Positions 10,481 through 23,900 of a DNA stretch of 64,000 nt are shown piece after piece. Every line of letters begins with the position of its first letter. The first letter of the stretch is position 1. A program made the translations under genes and the position numbers. This DNA is from Balaenoptera acutorostrata. Its lineage: Eukaryota > Chordata > Mammalia > Artiodactyla > Balaenopteridae. The stretch lies in NCBI RefSeq assembly GCF_949987535.1, contig NC_080078.1:23642942-23706941 (forward strand). Reading direction: 5' to 3'. The notes below the pieces were generated by a model. It worked only from the letters and a program-made list of their open reading frames with translations. It did not search any database and was not told the DNA's origin.

Positions 10481-11792
10481 CACTGAGTGTCCCCTCTAGG
10501 GAATTTCACCCAGAATACTCACTGAGGACTAAAATGTCTCAATTGAGGAAACAGAAGCTTTTTACATGCCTAAATCTCAAACAGGAAGCAGGATTCATGT
10601 AAACAGGGAGAAGCAAGCTCACTTTCCCTCCCCCTTCTTGGAGTAGCCACAGGCAAAGAGGCGCCTGGATTGCCACCAAGCAGACGCGGCTGAGCTTCCT
10701 CCGCTGCTGGGAAATGTGTTTCTAAACCCATCTTGCCTTTTGCGTCTGCCGTCCTTCCATCCCCGGTGCCAAGCTTGCATTTAATCTTTCTGCTTTAACT
10801 GGATTCTGAACAGGCGTTTTAGAGAGCAGCTGGTTAGTCCTCCACGTGAACCAATGGCACATTAATTCCCAGGGACGTGTTTATTGGATTCTTTTCAGTC
10901 ACGAGGAGGAGAATCCCAGGCGACTTCCCTGGAGGAGGTTGAATGCCAGGAGGCACAGACGTGGGGATGACAGGGCGTTGCCTCATCGGCCTGGGAACAG
11001 TGTTTCCAAGCCTGACGCTACAGCCAGCCTCACAAAGCTCCAGGTGTAGCCCCCCGAGTGACATGTGACCACCTTCTCCGCATTCACCTAGCATTTTTCT
11101 TTCCAAAATATAAGTTCTGATTGGGCCTTTTTCACACCACTTGGCTTGAACTCCTGCTACAGACATCCTGTCTCAGGCAGGCCTGGACAGCCAGGAAATT
11201 CAGTCTCTCACGTGGCAGGGAGCCCTGTCCTGTCGTAGGGGGTTGATTCAGCTTCCCATGAAGGAAACGAATGTTTCCTCTCTGCTCCATCATCCTCAGT
11301 GTTGGCTTCATCAGGCTGGTGGAAAGATGGCTGTAGCAGTTCCAGGCAGCATATCAAGACACTAGACCATTACAGAGGAAGAAGAACAACCTTCTTGTGG
11401 ATCAAGGAAACTCCCAGAAGCCCTTTTGTCATATCTCATTGCCCAGCAGTGGGTCACGTACCCATTCTTGAGCCAGCCCCTGGCGTGTGGAGGGAGACTC
11501 TCAGGCCAGTCAGGAAGGAAGACTGAGGTTCGGATGCTGGTGAGATGAACACGGGTCCACTACCCCATGGGGCAGAGGTGAGGCAGGCCTGCCTGGGCCC
11601 TGACCAACAAGCATTGGCCGGGTCTGGAGTCCTACAGGTCTTTGTTAGCAGTGATTCAGGTGGGCCACTTCCCTCAGAAGGTGAACTTGGCCTTTCATGG
11701 ATTCAGCCTTGAGATGCATAACGGAAGAGGCCTACAAGGTAAGAGTCTGCGTTTGAGTTAGCTCTTCAGGGCACACCCCCTTCCGACGGGGG

Positions 11793-11798
11793 AATAAA
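11793..11798 (+). terminator. Candidate polyadenylation hexamer for KNOP1 (AATAAA)
   Basis: First AATAAA after the KNOP1 stop, 1.8 kb downstream. Others are at 13802-13807 and 14248-14253, and an ATTAAA at 12312-12317. Which is used is unknown; use of the later ones would extend KNOP1 close to or into the VPS35L 3' UTR. Confidence 0.35.
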
Positions 11799-12864
11799 TC
11801 TTTCCCAGTCTTGACCCACACTACAGGAACTTGCCCAGTGTAAAAGGAACCAACCACTGCTTCTCTAATCGTTTTTATCTTGCTGAGAGATCACACTACA
11901 GCTTAGGGCTGCTCCGCTGTCAGGAAGGGTTGTGCTCAGCCATCTACTGGGTGCTTCCGGAGAGCGGCTGAGCGATTGTCCCTGACCTGTCCCCACAGTG
12001 GTAGCTCTCATTAGGGTGTGGTGGTCAGGCCTTTCCCCTCTTGCTGTTCAGTATCTTCAGTCTCTGTGTGATAGGATTTGACTTTCTAGCTCAGTGTGGC
12101 TGAATGAGTTCCACTTGGCTTGGGAAGGTTTATTAAAGTCTGTTCCTGAAGCAGGGTCTAAGCAGAGAAGGCTGGGCAGCCAAGACGGCAAGATGCCAAG
12201 TGTCCTCAGATTGAACTTAGCCTTGTCTCGGCTGCTCTCATAGATGCAGACCACTGTTGCTCTAGTGACAGCTCCTGCCCTGCAGTTAGCTGGGCCTCTC
12301 TCCTTTTGTAAATTAAACAACATTGTCTTGAGTCACCTATCCCCCTTTTTCCCCATGTCCTGGGCCCTCCTCAAGCTGTCCGCAAGTTTTTGTGGTGTGA
12401 TTTCCCATGTTCTTCACTTGTTGACTCCGTGTGGCACACAGCCTGTCTCCACTGGAACAAGGCGGTTTTTGGATTTTTACTCAGAATCTGGGAGAGATGG
12501 GCGGGAGGCCTGGTATGTAAGCACAGCCAAGGTCTTAGCTGAGTATGTAACAACCCTGTTCTCGAACTTGTCGGCTGTTTCTCCCTTGGGGGTTGCTCAC
12601 TGACTGACCCCCCTCCTATGGCAAGGTCCTTCTCTCCTTATAACTGCCTTTATCCAGCCGTTCCCCAGACCTCGTGATTCTTAACCACTTTATTCCTTGG
12701 GGTGATTCCTGCTGTTTCGCCTTAGCCCACTAGGCCCCTCCCTGAGGCCACCTTTCTGTAACTAGACTGGCCCATCAAAAGTATTTGCCAGATAGACACA
12801 GTTCTCCCCTTAAAAATTGTGTGTTCAGCTCTGCAAACTTAGAACTGTTCAGGTTTGTGGTTGC

Positions 12865-13342
12865 AATAATGCCCCCATGCCCCGCCCCCCCACCCCCTGT
12901 CCAAGTCCTAATCATTGGAACCTGTTAATATGTTGTGATACAAAACAAAAGGGAGTTTAAGGTAGCAGATGGCATTAAGTTTGCTAATCAGCTGACCTTA
13001 TTATGATTAGACTGGGCCTACCCAGATAATCCAGGATTAGAAGTAGAAGAGGGAGACAGAAGAGTCAAGAGACTTGCAGGAAACACTCAACAAGCTGTCA
13101 CTAGTGTGAAGATGAAGGGACCACAAGCCAAGGAATGCAGGTGGCCTCTAGAAGCTGGAAAAGGCAAGAAAACTGATTCTCCCCTAGAGCCTCCAGAAGG
13201 AATACAGCCCAGCTGACACCTTCACTTTGAAGGTAAGCCCACTGGACTTCAGACCAGCAGAGCTGTAAGGTGGTAAAATTGTGACGTTTTAAGCCACTAA
13301 GTTTGTAGTAATTTAAAGCAGCAGTAGAAAATTAATACAGGC
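12865..13342 (+). mobile_element. ERVL-MaLR LTR, MLT1-like
   Basis: It contains the recognisable series caagtcctaatcattggaac, attagactgggcctacccag, ggcctctagaagctggaaaa and ttttaagccactaagtttgt, ending near attaatacagg. It is a solo, non-coding LTR relic between the two genes. Confidence 0.75.
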
Positions 13343-14449
13343 CTCATGCAGAAGTTTTTCTCACTTTCACCTTATTTCCTAAAATTTGATTTTTTTTGTT
13401 GTTGTTGTTCCATCATCCTTCATGTAGTAGTAGTAGCAGACTTCATCTCATGTAGGCCACGGTTTTCAGAGACTGGCTAATTGATTTAGTAACAGGCTGA
13501 GGAAACCACACAAGAACATAGAAAATCTAAGCTTCCACCTGGGCCAGGTAACACATGGTTCAGAAGCTGCTTTGGTGTAACGGATACCTGACCGAATGTG
13601 AAAGTCCGTGTCCAGGTTAATGGAAGAGCATTAGGAATTCACTGACTCAGGCTTGGGCACGGATGCTGTCTGATGTGTACAGCCTCAAAGTAGATGACTT
13701 AGAAGTGCATAATTTATAAATTTGCCGATTGATTTTCATTTGAATAGTATCATATAGTAAAAGTGGTATAGGAAATAATTTTAATGAAAATAATTTTGTG
13801 AAATAAAGGCCACTTGGGAACATTTGAGCAATACCACCATGCTTTCTGAATGTCTGTTTTGTTCAGTTGAGGTGCATTCTTCAGTACACGCTGTTCCTTA
13901 ACGGAGGCCATTTTCTCAACAGAATCCTTGCATTGGGGTGGGGTGGGGTTCACTATTAAGCTGGCCGGAAAATCCATAGCATATTCTTGGTCCCAAGCTA
14001 TTCAATTAAAACATGAGTTTATGTATATTAAAAAAAATTTATTTTAGCTACTTTTACTGTGTGAACTGTATCAGGCTTTTCACAGAGTAGAGGTGAAATG
14101 TAGTCTATCCACATTCAGTGTATACCTTGCAAAAGTACAGTAGTTTGGGGGCACTTTTAATCCACAACTTGGATGCATTTTCCTGCACAAGGGGTTCTAG
14201 GCTGTGAGTCACCACCACCACCAATATTAATGCTCTTACTGATTCAAAATAAAATGTCAGTGGAAGCTCATTAGTGGTAATACGAGAATCAGATTCCGCC
14301 AAACTGATAAAAAAGTAGACAGAATCACATGCTGTTTAGGGTTATGGCTGCAAGAAAACCAGGCGGTTATGTTTAGACACGTTCTCTTCGGGATGAGAGT
14401 CAACTGTAATTAAATGAACAGTCATGAACATAAGTGTTCCTTCAGGAGG

Positions 14450-14455
14450 TTTATT
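14450..14455 (-). terminator. Candidate polyadenylation signal of VPS35L (AATAAA on - strand)
   Basis: The plus-strand TTTATT reads AATAAA on the - strand, about 440 nt past the VPS35L stop. It would put the transcript end near 14430. A second hexamer is at 14038-14043. Position is plausible but unproven. Confidence 0.5.
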
Positions 14456-14895
14456 CAGTTACAGTATATTTTCCATCGAAGCTACAGGGAATCTCAGATT
14501 TGACCTCACTTTCTCCTTTAATCCACCAGCATACTCTAAATCCAATCAAGAGCTGATTTTGATATAAAGCAAATTAGGGAAAGGGCACAGTGGGTCTGTC
14601 AAAGTGGACTGCTTTTCAGGGTTCTTCTTCCAATTAAAAAACACCTTTCAGAAAAGAAAGATGTTACTTGCATTCTTCAGTTTTTCCCTAAAGGCCCATC
14701 TGAAGGCCACTTGTGCAAAGAAACACTAAGACGCTGTGCTCAGTGAGCAGGAGTGGATTCGACTGCTCTGACAGCTCCCACTTCTTCACTTCACTGGCAG
14801 AATAATCTAGTAGAGAAGCCAGTCTGTACGTGTGTAAAAATAAAAACAGAAACGCAAAACAGGTCTTTCTGGACTTGGCACCAGAGCCCCGAGGG

Positions 14896-14994
14896 TCAGG
14901 TCCTCGTCTGCAGAGGGAGCCTGAGGGCCAGCTCGGTCAGATGCCCCATGTCTGGGCGTTTGCTTCGCTTCTTGATGTATTCCAGAGTTTTCAC
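14896..14994 (-). CDS. VPS35L: VPS35L last coding exon (32 codons plus TGA)
   Basis: The acceptor is TTTCTCCTAG (complement of ctaggaggaaa). It encodes [20 protein letters not shown] and [16 protein letters not shown], the expected C terminus of VPS35L. The 3' UTR continues to lower coordinates. Confidence 0.96.
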   Translation of the reverse strand: MKTLEYIKKRSKRPDMGHLTELALRLPLQTRT

Positions 14995-17900
14995 CTAGGA
15001 GGAAAGAGAAAGACTCATCTCCTTTCTGGTTCATAACTCTCAAGGCTCCAACAAATCAGCCATATCGGGAGCTTTGGCTTTTTTCTTAGCAGAGAAGGGA
15101 GGGGAAGAAACCAGCAGTTTTAAAATAAGACTCCTTAGATTATAGCTTGCTCTTAAAATCACCAGGAATGACTGGTGTTTTCATACATGTGGTTTTTATT
15201 CAGAGGGAGTTAATTCTTACTACTACTCAGTGGTCCCCTGGTTCCAGGACCAAACTGAGGATACTGAATCCCTTATAGAAAATGGTGTAGTATTTGCATA
15301 TCACCTACATAACTCCCCCTGTATATTTAAATCATCTCTAGATGACTTATAACACCTAATACAAAGTAAATGCTATGTAAATAGTTGCCGATAGGTAGCA
15401 AATTCAGGTTTTGCTTCTTGGAAGTTTCTGGAATTTCTTTTCCCCCTGAATATTTTTGATCTGTGGTTGGTTGAATCTGAGGATGCCAAACTTGCAGATA
15501 CGGAGAGCCGTCTGTACTTTGTAGGGCCTGGCACCTTTCTGGAAGGGGAGACTAGGGCTGTTTGATGTCCAGGCCCTGATGTTGTGTTGAGGCCACTTGT
15601 GCCTGGCCAGGACAGCCGTGCTTGGCGGGCGTTGTGAGGGCCCCCACTCCCCCCACTCCACCCCTCCCCTCGCCTCGCCTGGCCTCACCATGGTCCTGGT
15701 GTCCGCACAGCCGTGCCTCTGTGCCAGGTGCCACAGGTTGACAGACAGCTGGTTGAGCCTGTTGTTGCGCAGGTCCCCGTGGGCCAAGATGCTGTTAAAG
15801 AAGGAAAGGCCCAACGAGCTCTGGCGCTTTAGGGCCTGATATAGAAAAGAGAGGTTACTATCTGGCACTGGGGCTCAGGCCCGGCCCAGTGTTGACGCTG
15901 CCTGGGGTTCCAAGGCCAGCTCTACCACGGATCTTCTGGAGGGCGAGCCGCTTAACCTCCCCGGGTTACCCCAGCAGTGATAGGCCGTCTTGCGTAACGC
16001 AAGTACAGGAGTAAACTGAACGGTAAGATACGTCTCTTACAGACGTGTCCTCAAGCCACCCAAAGTTTCAGGCACTATTCCCACCCTCTGGGTGCTGGTA
16101 ATAAAGACCAAAGACAGCTCCCCGTGAATAATGCTCCCCAATGCCTGGTGCCCATGCCCAGCTTTTATAAGAACCATTAGGTATTCTTCACACCAGATCA
16201 TTCCTCTTTTGCTCAGTGATGTGATGTGAAAGGTACTCTCAAACAAGGAAAGTCTAACCAAAATGTCAGAGTAGACCAAACCTGAACCCCCAGCTTTGAA
16301 TGGTAAAGACAAAAGGGAAACTAAATCTCCAAAATGCAACAGGCCCAGGAGAAAAGATACCAGCTCCCAAAGGTAAACAAAGGCACCTGGGAAGGCCCAA
16401 GTCAGCAGGTGGGCCTGAGCAGGGGACCAGGTCAGATCACACATTTGTGTGGGTCCTGGAGAGCTGGCGCCCGGACCCTTGCTGGGTGCTCTTGGCTGGC
16501 GCTGCAGACATCAGTGTTGCCAGGAGCCTTGAGCGTCTGCTTTGCTCCTTGGCAGCTAGTGGGTATGGGGTCCTTACACCGTGACAGGTATGAGCTCTGT
16601 GCTTTACACAGCTCACCTTGTTTAATCTTCACAACTCTCTGTAGGTAGGCAGGATTCTAGAGCTGGATCCCAACTCCTGGTTATCCAAACACTAATCTAG
16701 GTGCTACTGTGAAGGGACTTTGCAGGTGTGATTAAGGTTATGGACCTTAGGGAGATAATCCTGGATTATCTCGGTGGGCCCAATCTAATCACTTGAGCCC
16801 TAAAAAGCAGAGAAATTTTTCAGGCTAGAGTCAGAGACAAGTAGCAGAAGAGGAAAGCAAAGGAAAGATGACGCAGAAGGGGAGACCAGAAAGATCTGAA
16901 GCATGAGAAGGACACGACCCACCACTGCTGGCTTTCAAGATGGTAGAAGGGGGCCAAGAGCTAAGAAATGCAGGCGGCTTCTAGAAGCTGAGAACAACCC
17001 TCAGCCAACAGCCAGCAAGGAAACAGGACCTCAGTCCTACACCGTATGGAACTGAAGTGGCCAACTCACATAAGCTGGGAGGTGGATTTTTCCCAGTGCC
17101 TCCTGGTAAGAGCCCAGCCAGTCAGCACCTTGATTTTGGCTTTGTGCAACCAGGAGCAGAGAAACTGGCCCAGCCAACACCAACTTCTGACTTACCAAAC
17201 TGGTGAGATAGTAAATGGGGGTTGTTTTAAGTTTGTGGTGACTTAGAGCTGTAATAGGAAACCAGTACACTCCCGTTTTGCTGACGAGGGCAGAAAGCTT
17301 CAGGAACTTGCTCAAGGCCCACAGCCAGCAAGTGCGGAGTGAGGGTCTGAGCTCCAGTCGTCCAGTTCTGGAGCCTGTGCTGGTACCCACACCCTCCCAT
17401 GTCCCGCCCCGGTTTATAAGATGTTCCCACAGACCCATGGTTAACATCACATTAGGGATCCAGATTCTGAAGAAGCTGACAGAGTTGCCCAGTGCAGCTA
17501 CACAGTTTTATCCAGGGAAATAGGAACGATTTGATGTGATTTAGACCAATACATATTTTTTTCCTGCTTTTTCAAACAACCTACTAACTGTCCATCTGTC
17601 CATGCATCCTCCCATGTGTGGAGCCCACAGAGCAGCAGACTACGCTAACTGCTGAGCCAACTTTGTCACCCGCTCCTGCCGCCCTCTCCCAAGTGAGGAT
17701 TTAAAGTCTTCTAGTGGAGAAAAAAACAACGCAATGAAACTGCCAAGGAGCAGCTAAGAATGCAGTTGGGTGAGGGTGGCCGAGTGACGACAGTGAAGAG
17801 ACTCAAGCCCCCTAAGTTGAGCCTGCCTGGACAACGGTCTGGACCAGGTGACCGTCATAGCAGCAGCTGAGCCGACCAAACAGCACTGCTGTCAAGGAGC

Positions 17901-20900
17901 GGGGTCACGCTGTCGGGTCCCAAGCCTGCAGGCACAAGGAGGGAAGGCTGGTAGACTCGTTAATGGGCTGGCAACTGCCCGCTTTGGGTTCCTTTGTTTA
18001 ATCAGACAGTGAGCTCTGCCCCAGTCGGGAACCGGGGCAGAGACCATCCAGTGGGTTCCAGCCCATCCTGCTCGCCTTTTAAACTGGCTCTCATCTGATG
18101 CCTGGGGAACAGGAGGGCCCTGGTTTCTGCTCAGACCTGGAGGACCAAGCTAATAGAAAACTCAAATCCAACTAGAAGAGTCTCCCAAGAGAGGCCCTTT
18201 AACTGCATTTCTTTGAAGCAAGGGAGAATTTTAAAACGTCAAACAAGTAAGACAGTATCTTCCTGGTTATTTCTCTATTCTGTAGCTTCTCAAGGATTTT
18301 ACCCTAAAAGCCCAGTTCGCCTGTGTTTTCAATGCACAGCCCATTAAAAATGAGATCATTAGAGACGGGTCTGGAGATGAGCGGGCAGGCGGCCGATGTG
18401 CAGAGACCCAGGAACCTGTGAATACGTTATGGGAGACCAAACCAGGGCCTCGAGCCCCTTGTCTCCCTACAGAGGTTTTAAATAGAAAAGAGCTGCTTTT
18501 GTTTCTTTTCCTAGGGGAACTGCCATTTGCAGGAAGTTGTAACCGTCTGGCGTGGTTCCCAGCCTCACCACACCCAAACAAACAGCTTCATAAAGCTCGT
18601 GCCTAGGGCAGGGCTGGCTCCTTCACACTCATGTAGAGGACAGTTTTGGAAGCGGGGCTGATACCAGCGCTGAGAGAGGAGACGCTCAGCTCGGGCACCA
18701 ACGTCGGGCTTTCACGGCGCCCAGCCTGGCTCCGCGGCAGCTGGAGAGAGGTCGGAGCGCTCCTGCCACCCCGGGCTCTAGAGGCCTCCCCTCCCGGGGC
18801 CGCCTGTGCCGAAGCTCACAGCATGTTGTTAAAATGAAGGATGACACGTTCCATCTTAGCTCAGTCCGCCCATATTTTTTCTAATAAATGTGCATATATG
18901 GGCAGGCATTTTCAGTGAGAGTCCCTGGTATTTATGTGAGTTGAAATGTACTTCAGAAACTTTCCAGCCGTGCTATTCTTTCAGAATTATTTCAGAGTCG
19001 TTATCACAGTCAACACCTCCTCCCCCAAGAGAAAGAGACAAGTGTTAAAATAGTTCCAAATTATATGGTTCTAGGCTCTATTTTTGTTGTGAGCCTGGAG
19101 GTCCTAGACTGTGGTCGTTTATGCTGTCAGCAGTCACCTCTGATTAGACCCAGCCTGTCGCGTCAGAGTGAAGAAATGCATTTTCAAGCCCGGAGGCACA
19201 CGTTTCTTGGGCACGACGTGTCAAACACACAGCCCTGCTCTGGCAAGAAGCTAGAGCCAGAGCCCTTGGCTGTAGGTATCAGGGAAGGTGCTAAGAATCC
19301 TTCACAGCAGGGGAGCGACCAGTGCAAGTGAAGGTGAAGGACTCCATTTCTCCTGCAATGTAATGAGGGCTCTCTCCTGAAAGCTGCCTACCGCAGAGAC
19401 GAAGTTTACAGGCTTTCGAAAAAGGCCTTTCAGTTGGAGGAGGGGAGTTACCTCTTCTAATACTAACTGGTTTGATAAACCAGTTCCTGAAGAAATTGGG
19501 GTTCTGATGCTGCCCCCTCCACTGACAGCCAGTGCCCTCCAAGCATTAACTCCCCAGCATTCTACAGCTCTGCACCCAGGGGGCCCCAGGGTCAGTGGGA
19601 CCCACCCACAATCCTCCCTCCCTAGAGAGGGTGCTGGGAGGCACTTGGGGCCCCCAGGGCGCCAGTGGTTCTGTGTTTTCCATCTGCCCTTTGCCCTGCT
19701 AACCTTAAGGCTGGCCCTGTGTGCAGTGCCCCTGACCTCGGCAGTGGCCACTGGGGAATGGAGTCTGGAAAATATCCCACTCCTTCCAGGACCTGCTTGA
19801 ATACCCTGGGGAGAATGGGAACACGGGACATACATGTCTGTTGTGTGTGTGTCTGTGTGTGCGCGCGCACACGCACACCCACAGCTATAGAATAGTCTCA
19901 TGGTTTCTGTGGTGGGGTGGGGAAGGGGGGAAGGGCAATGGTGGCATTCTGTACAGTCCTGGAAGTGAGTAAGAATTAAATTAAGTCCAGCTTGATCTTA
20001 TTTAGTCTTCAAAGGATTTAGTGGTGTGAGGGTAGAGAAGCAAATACTAAAAACGTGAGACTTGAGGTTTGGGAAGGAGGGAGCTGGGGAAGTGTGTGGG
20101 CAGGAAGGGGAGGTCTGGAAAGCCGCTGGGAACCCTGCAGCCCGAAATCTGTCCTGGGTTTGGGAAAGGGAATTGGAGGGGGTGGGGGGTGAGTGGCAGT
20201 GAGAGAAAACAGGAATCTGCCAACATGAGATCAGGAATGAGCTGTCAGTTTGTTTGGAGTAGCGAAGAGCAAGACTGGCGTGGGGTGTGGGGAGGCAGAC
20301 ATGGAGGCAGAAGCCTGACATGAGCTGCCCCAGGGGAAGGACTCAGAGAAAGGTCAGGCACTGGCTTTGACTCCAGAGTCACTGCCAACCTCCCCACCCT
20401 GATTACACAGCAGGAATCAGCCTTAACACAATGTCCACCAAGCCTGAGACAGAGCTTCTGGGATCCATCTGTCACCCACATGTTTGAGCTGAAGCTGCAA
20501 AAATGGAGTAACTGGGGAAGGGTACCAGGTAGTTATTTAGATTGTACTATAATTTGGAAATTATTTTGAAATCAGTCAACCATCTATCTATATAGAGAAT
20601 ATGGGAAAAACTGCTCTGAAAAGGTAACGATGCAACATCTGATAAAGGAATATATTCTGTGGATCAGAGCATGGGTTCTAGAAGATTGCCTTGACCACAT
20701 TCCATAGCTACCACTCTAGGATTCAGTTTCCTCATCTGGAAAGTGTAAAGGGATAACAGCTGTTCCCACTCATGGGACTGTTGTGAGAATTAGATGAAAC
20801 CACACACGCAAAGTTCTCCACACTACACTTATGTATAAGGCTGGGATGCGCGATAGTGAGAGGCCCGCGCACCGCGATGAAGAGTGGCCCCCGCTTGCCA

Positions 20901-23900
20901 CAACTAGAGAAAGCCCTTGCACAGAAACGAAGACCCAACACAGCCAAAAAAAGTAATTAATTAATTAATTAATTAAAAAAAAAAAAAAAAGGCTGGGATG
21001 GGAATTTCCTGGCTGTCCAATGGTTAGGACTCTGAGCTTTCACTGCCAAGGGCCCGGGTTCAATCCCTGGTCGGGGAACTAAGATCCTGCAAGCTGTGGG
21101 GTACGGCAAAAACAAAAGGAAAAGGCTGGGCAAGCACAGCCTGCTATCACAGCTGCACAACAACCGTGCGCCACTTGTTGCAAGGTAAGTGGCGAGGCCT
21201 TGACCGAGGAGCGTGATGCAGTGGCTATGGATTCACGCCTGGGGATCTGGGTGGGAACCTGTCTGTCACAACCAGAGGAAACCAGGGGCTCTGGAAACCT
21301 CTCTGAGACTCGGTTTTCTTTTCTGTCCAAGGAGAATGAGCGCAGCACCTACATCACAGGGCTGTTGTGGGCCTCACAGAGCCAAGGTGTGGAAAGTGCA
21401 GGCTGTTACTCAACGTGTGCTGATTGAGCGCCCGCTGTACGCCAGGTTCGAGGTGAGGATGCCGGGGTGAGTGACAGATGGATCCCAGAGACCCTGTCTC
21501 AGGCACAGGCAGGTCTCCGAGACCCACGTCTCGAGGTCCCGGCCACACGGAGCTTACATTCTGGTGGGGGAGGCAGGCGACTGAGAAGTGAACACACAGA
21601 GCATTTCGGAGAATGCCCGAGCGTCACAGGGACAGTTCAGAGGGGCGCAGGAGTGTAGTGGCTACTTGACACAGGGTTCAGGGAAGGCCACTCTGAGGAG
21701 GTACTTGAGCTGAGACCCGAATGATGACAGGGGTGGCCAGGGGAACCCTGGGGAGGCGCAGTGCTGGCAGAGAAAATGGCAGGAGCAAAGGCCCTGGGGC
21801 CATCGATGAACAGTCTTCACACAGGCGCATTACTCTCTGGACGAAGCAATGTCCAAGCACCCTGGGAACTCGTGCTTTCAGGGCAAGCGGCGGGGATGGG
21901 GGCGGCAGGGGCACCTACCTCGTCCTTGGCCAGGGTTTTCAGGTGCTCCAGGATCTGAGCCATCACCGTCTCGCACAGCTTGTTGTTCTCAGCCAGAAAC
22001 TTGGAGTCTCCCCCGTACAGGCTGTCATTGGAGTCAACTGATGGAAGAAACCAGAGCAGTGAGATGTTCCCAAGCCCAAGGCCAGGGAGCGGCAGCCGTG
22101 GTGTCAGCACGTGGCAGGAAATCACAGCAGGGCAAATGAAAACGGCCAGAATTTCCCACGGGCTTGGGGCCTTGGGAATCATGGAGAAAACACCTGGCCT
22201 TCCAGTCTAAGCCAGAGAGCTCGGACTCCGAAGTCTGTCCCCTCCGGCCCAGGCATGGAGGGGGACAGAAAGCATCACAGTGACCATCAGAATGGCTGTC
22301 AGCACTGAGCACCGGTGTGCCAGGCACTGGGCACAGCGCTTCACAGGTGTTACTGCGGAGTCCTCATAACCGGCACGTGCGAGAGAGGACAGATGGGGAC
22401 ACTGAGGCTCCGAGCCCGTCCCAGCCAGGATCCCAAACTGGGAGGCGCCCGTCAAAGCCTAAGCAGTTACGCACCGCCCCCAGCCCCTGCCCTGTCACTC
22501 CGCCTCAAAACTTCTGCAGATGGAACAGAAGGTTCTCTGCATCTTCTCGCAAACCTGAATCCTTTCACTCAAGTCCCCTCTCTCCTAGGGCATCTCCTGT
22601 GACCGCCGCTGTCTAGAGAAAGAGCAGCTGCAAGAACAGCCTGAGTTCGACCTCCCTCTCTCCCTCCTTCCTATCAACCTTCGCACAAAGCATGACCTCT
22701 GGGTAAGGAAGGAGAGGGACTCTACAGGGTTCTGTTTGGCACTTTGTTGTTTCTCACTTAATGATTCCTGGAGCTCTTTCCATATCAGCATATATGGATG
22801 TGCTGCTTTGCTTGTACTAGCTGAGCAGTAGTCCATTGTGTGATGGACCAGAATGCTTTTGGTTGGTCCCTCCTGCGGACACTTCAGTGGTTCTCCTCCT
22901 TTTTTTTTTAGGGGGGGTGCAGTGAGGGGTCAGGGCCAGGCTGCTGCAAAGTCTTACCGTCTGTAAGGGAACCACAACCTCTGCCTTGCAGAGTCGATTC
23001 TTTCCCTCCATGCCTTTTCTCGCCAGATCCTTTTTTAACTGCTTTCACCCCAACTCCCAAATGCCGACTTGTACGTGACTGAGCGTAGTTATTTCCAGTG
23101 TGAATGAGCGGCGCTCGGTGCAGTGCAAAACCATTGGAGCACCCTCAGCGCTAAGTGGTCAAGGAGAGGAAAAGTGCAGTGGCAGCTCTTAGATGTTTCT
23201 GATCTGGTGGAGGCCTAAAATTTGGGCCACTGTCCCAGGTGCAGTGACAGCTGATAAAGCAGAGGCCGTGCAGGTGCCTTGGCGGGGCGTGGCTGGGCTT
23301 ATACAGCCATGTACACACAGTGCTAATCCAGTTCATGGTTTAGAGACGTTGTCAATAAACCGGTTCAGCTTAGCTCATCTGGGGGAATGTGGTTTGCTGT
23401 GCTCTTCTCGGCCCAGCCCATCACCATCCCTAGGATCCTGTCTCCTAGGCATATACAATCAAAAAGGGATGATACATATGAGATCACAGTAAAGCCCATG
23501 AAGTTGTGTGATGCAAACAAGAGGTGACACCACAAGCGAGGGACACGGGGCACTCGTTTAGCTTGCAGATGGGTGAGGCTGAGAGTCAGAGCCACAGTGC
23601 ATAGCCCCACTATGGTCAAAGTCACCAGCCGTCTGTCAGGGCCTGCATAGAACCATTCCCTGGACTGCTGGCAACGAGCTACAGAACCAGGGGATCACGT
23701 TAAACAGGCATTGGCCATGAAGACGAGAAAAGCCAAGGTACAATGTGCAGGGATGGCTTCTGAGCTTTTAAGAAAGTGACCCCTCTTAGGGTCACTTATA
23801 GGAAAATTGGCAAATACATCAGTGTATCAGAAATACATCTAAATGGCCTACAATTTTAGGGGAAAAAAAAGTTCAATTTTACTAGTGATCAAAGAACAGA

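Larger units (their letters stand above)
10014..14895. other. 3' UTRs and space between converging KNOP1 and VPS35L
   Basis: The 4.9 kb between the two stop codons must contain both 3' UTRs. A reverse MIR lies at about 10240-10480 and a MaLR LTR at about 12865-13342; about 11230-11575 resembles an old interspersed repeat I cannot name. Polyadenylation hexamers are present for both directions, and transcript ends cannot be fixed from sequence. No further coding exon is seen. Confidence 0.7.
15836..21918. other. VPS35L intron
   Basis: It holds a MIR split by a MaLR-like LTR (16560-17400) and two adjacent CHR SINEs (20849-21121). Between about 17400 and 20690 I see no recognisable mobile element, RNA gene or exon, only a short TG/GC alternating run at about 19835-19875. 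Confidence 0.6.

Noticed and set aside
18646..18837. A GC-rich possible first exon or CpG island in the intron
   Set aside because: The stretch is short, CpG enrichment is local, and no donor site with a plausible continuing frame or promoter motif was found.
19302..19901. A 199-codon open frame on the - strand
   Set aside because: It lies in a VPS35L intron, has no recognisable domain, crosses a TG/GC repeat and shows no family resemblance. GC-rich introns give such chance frames.
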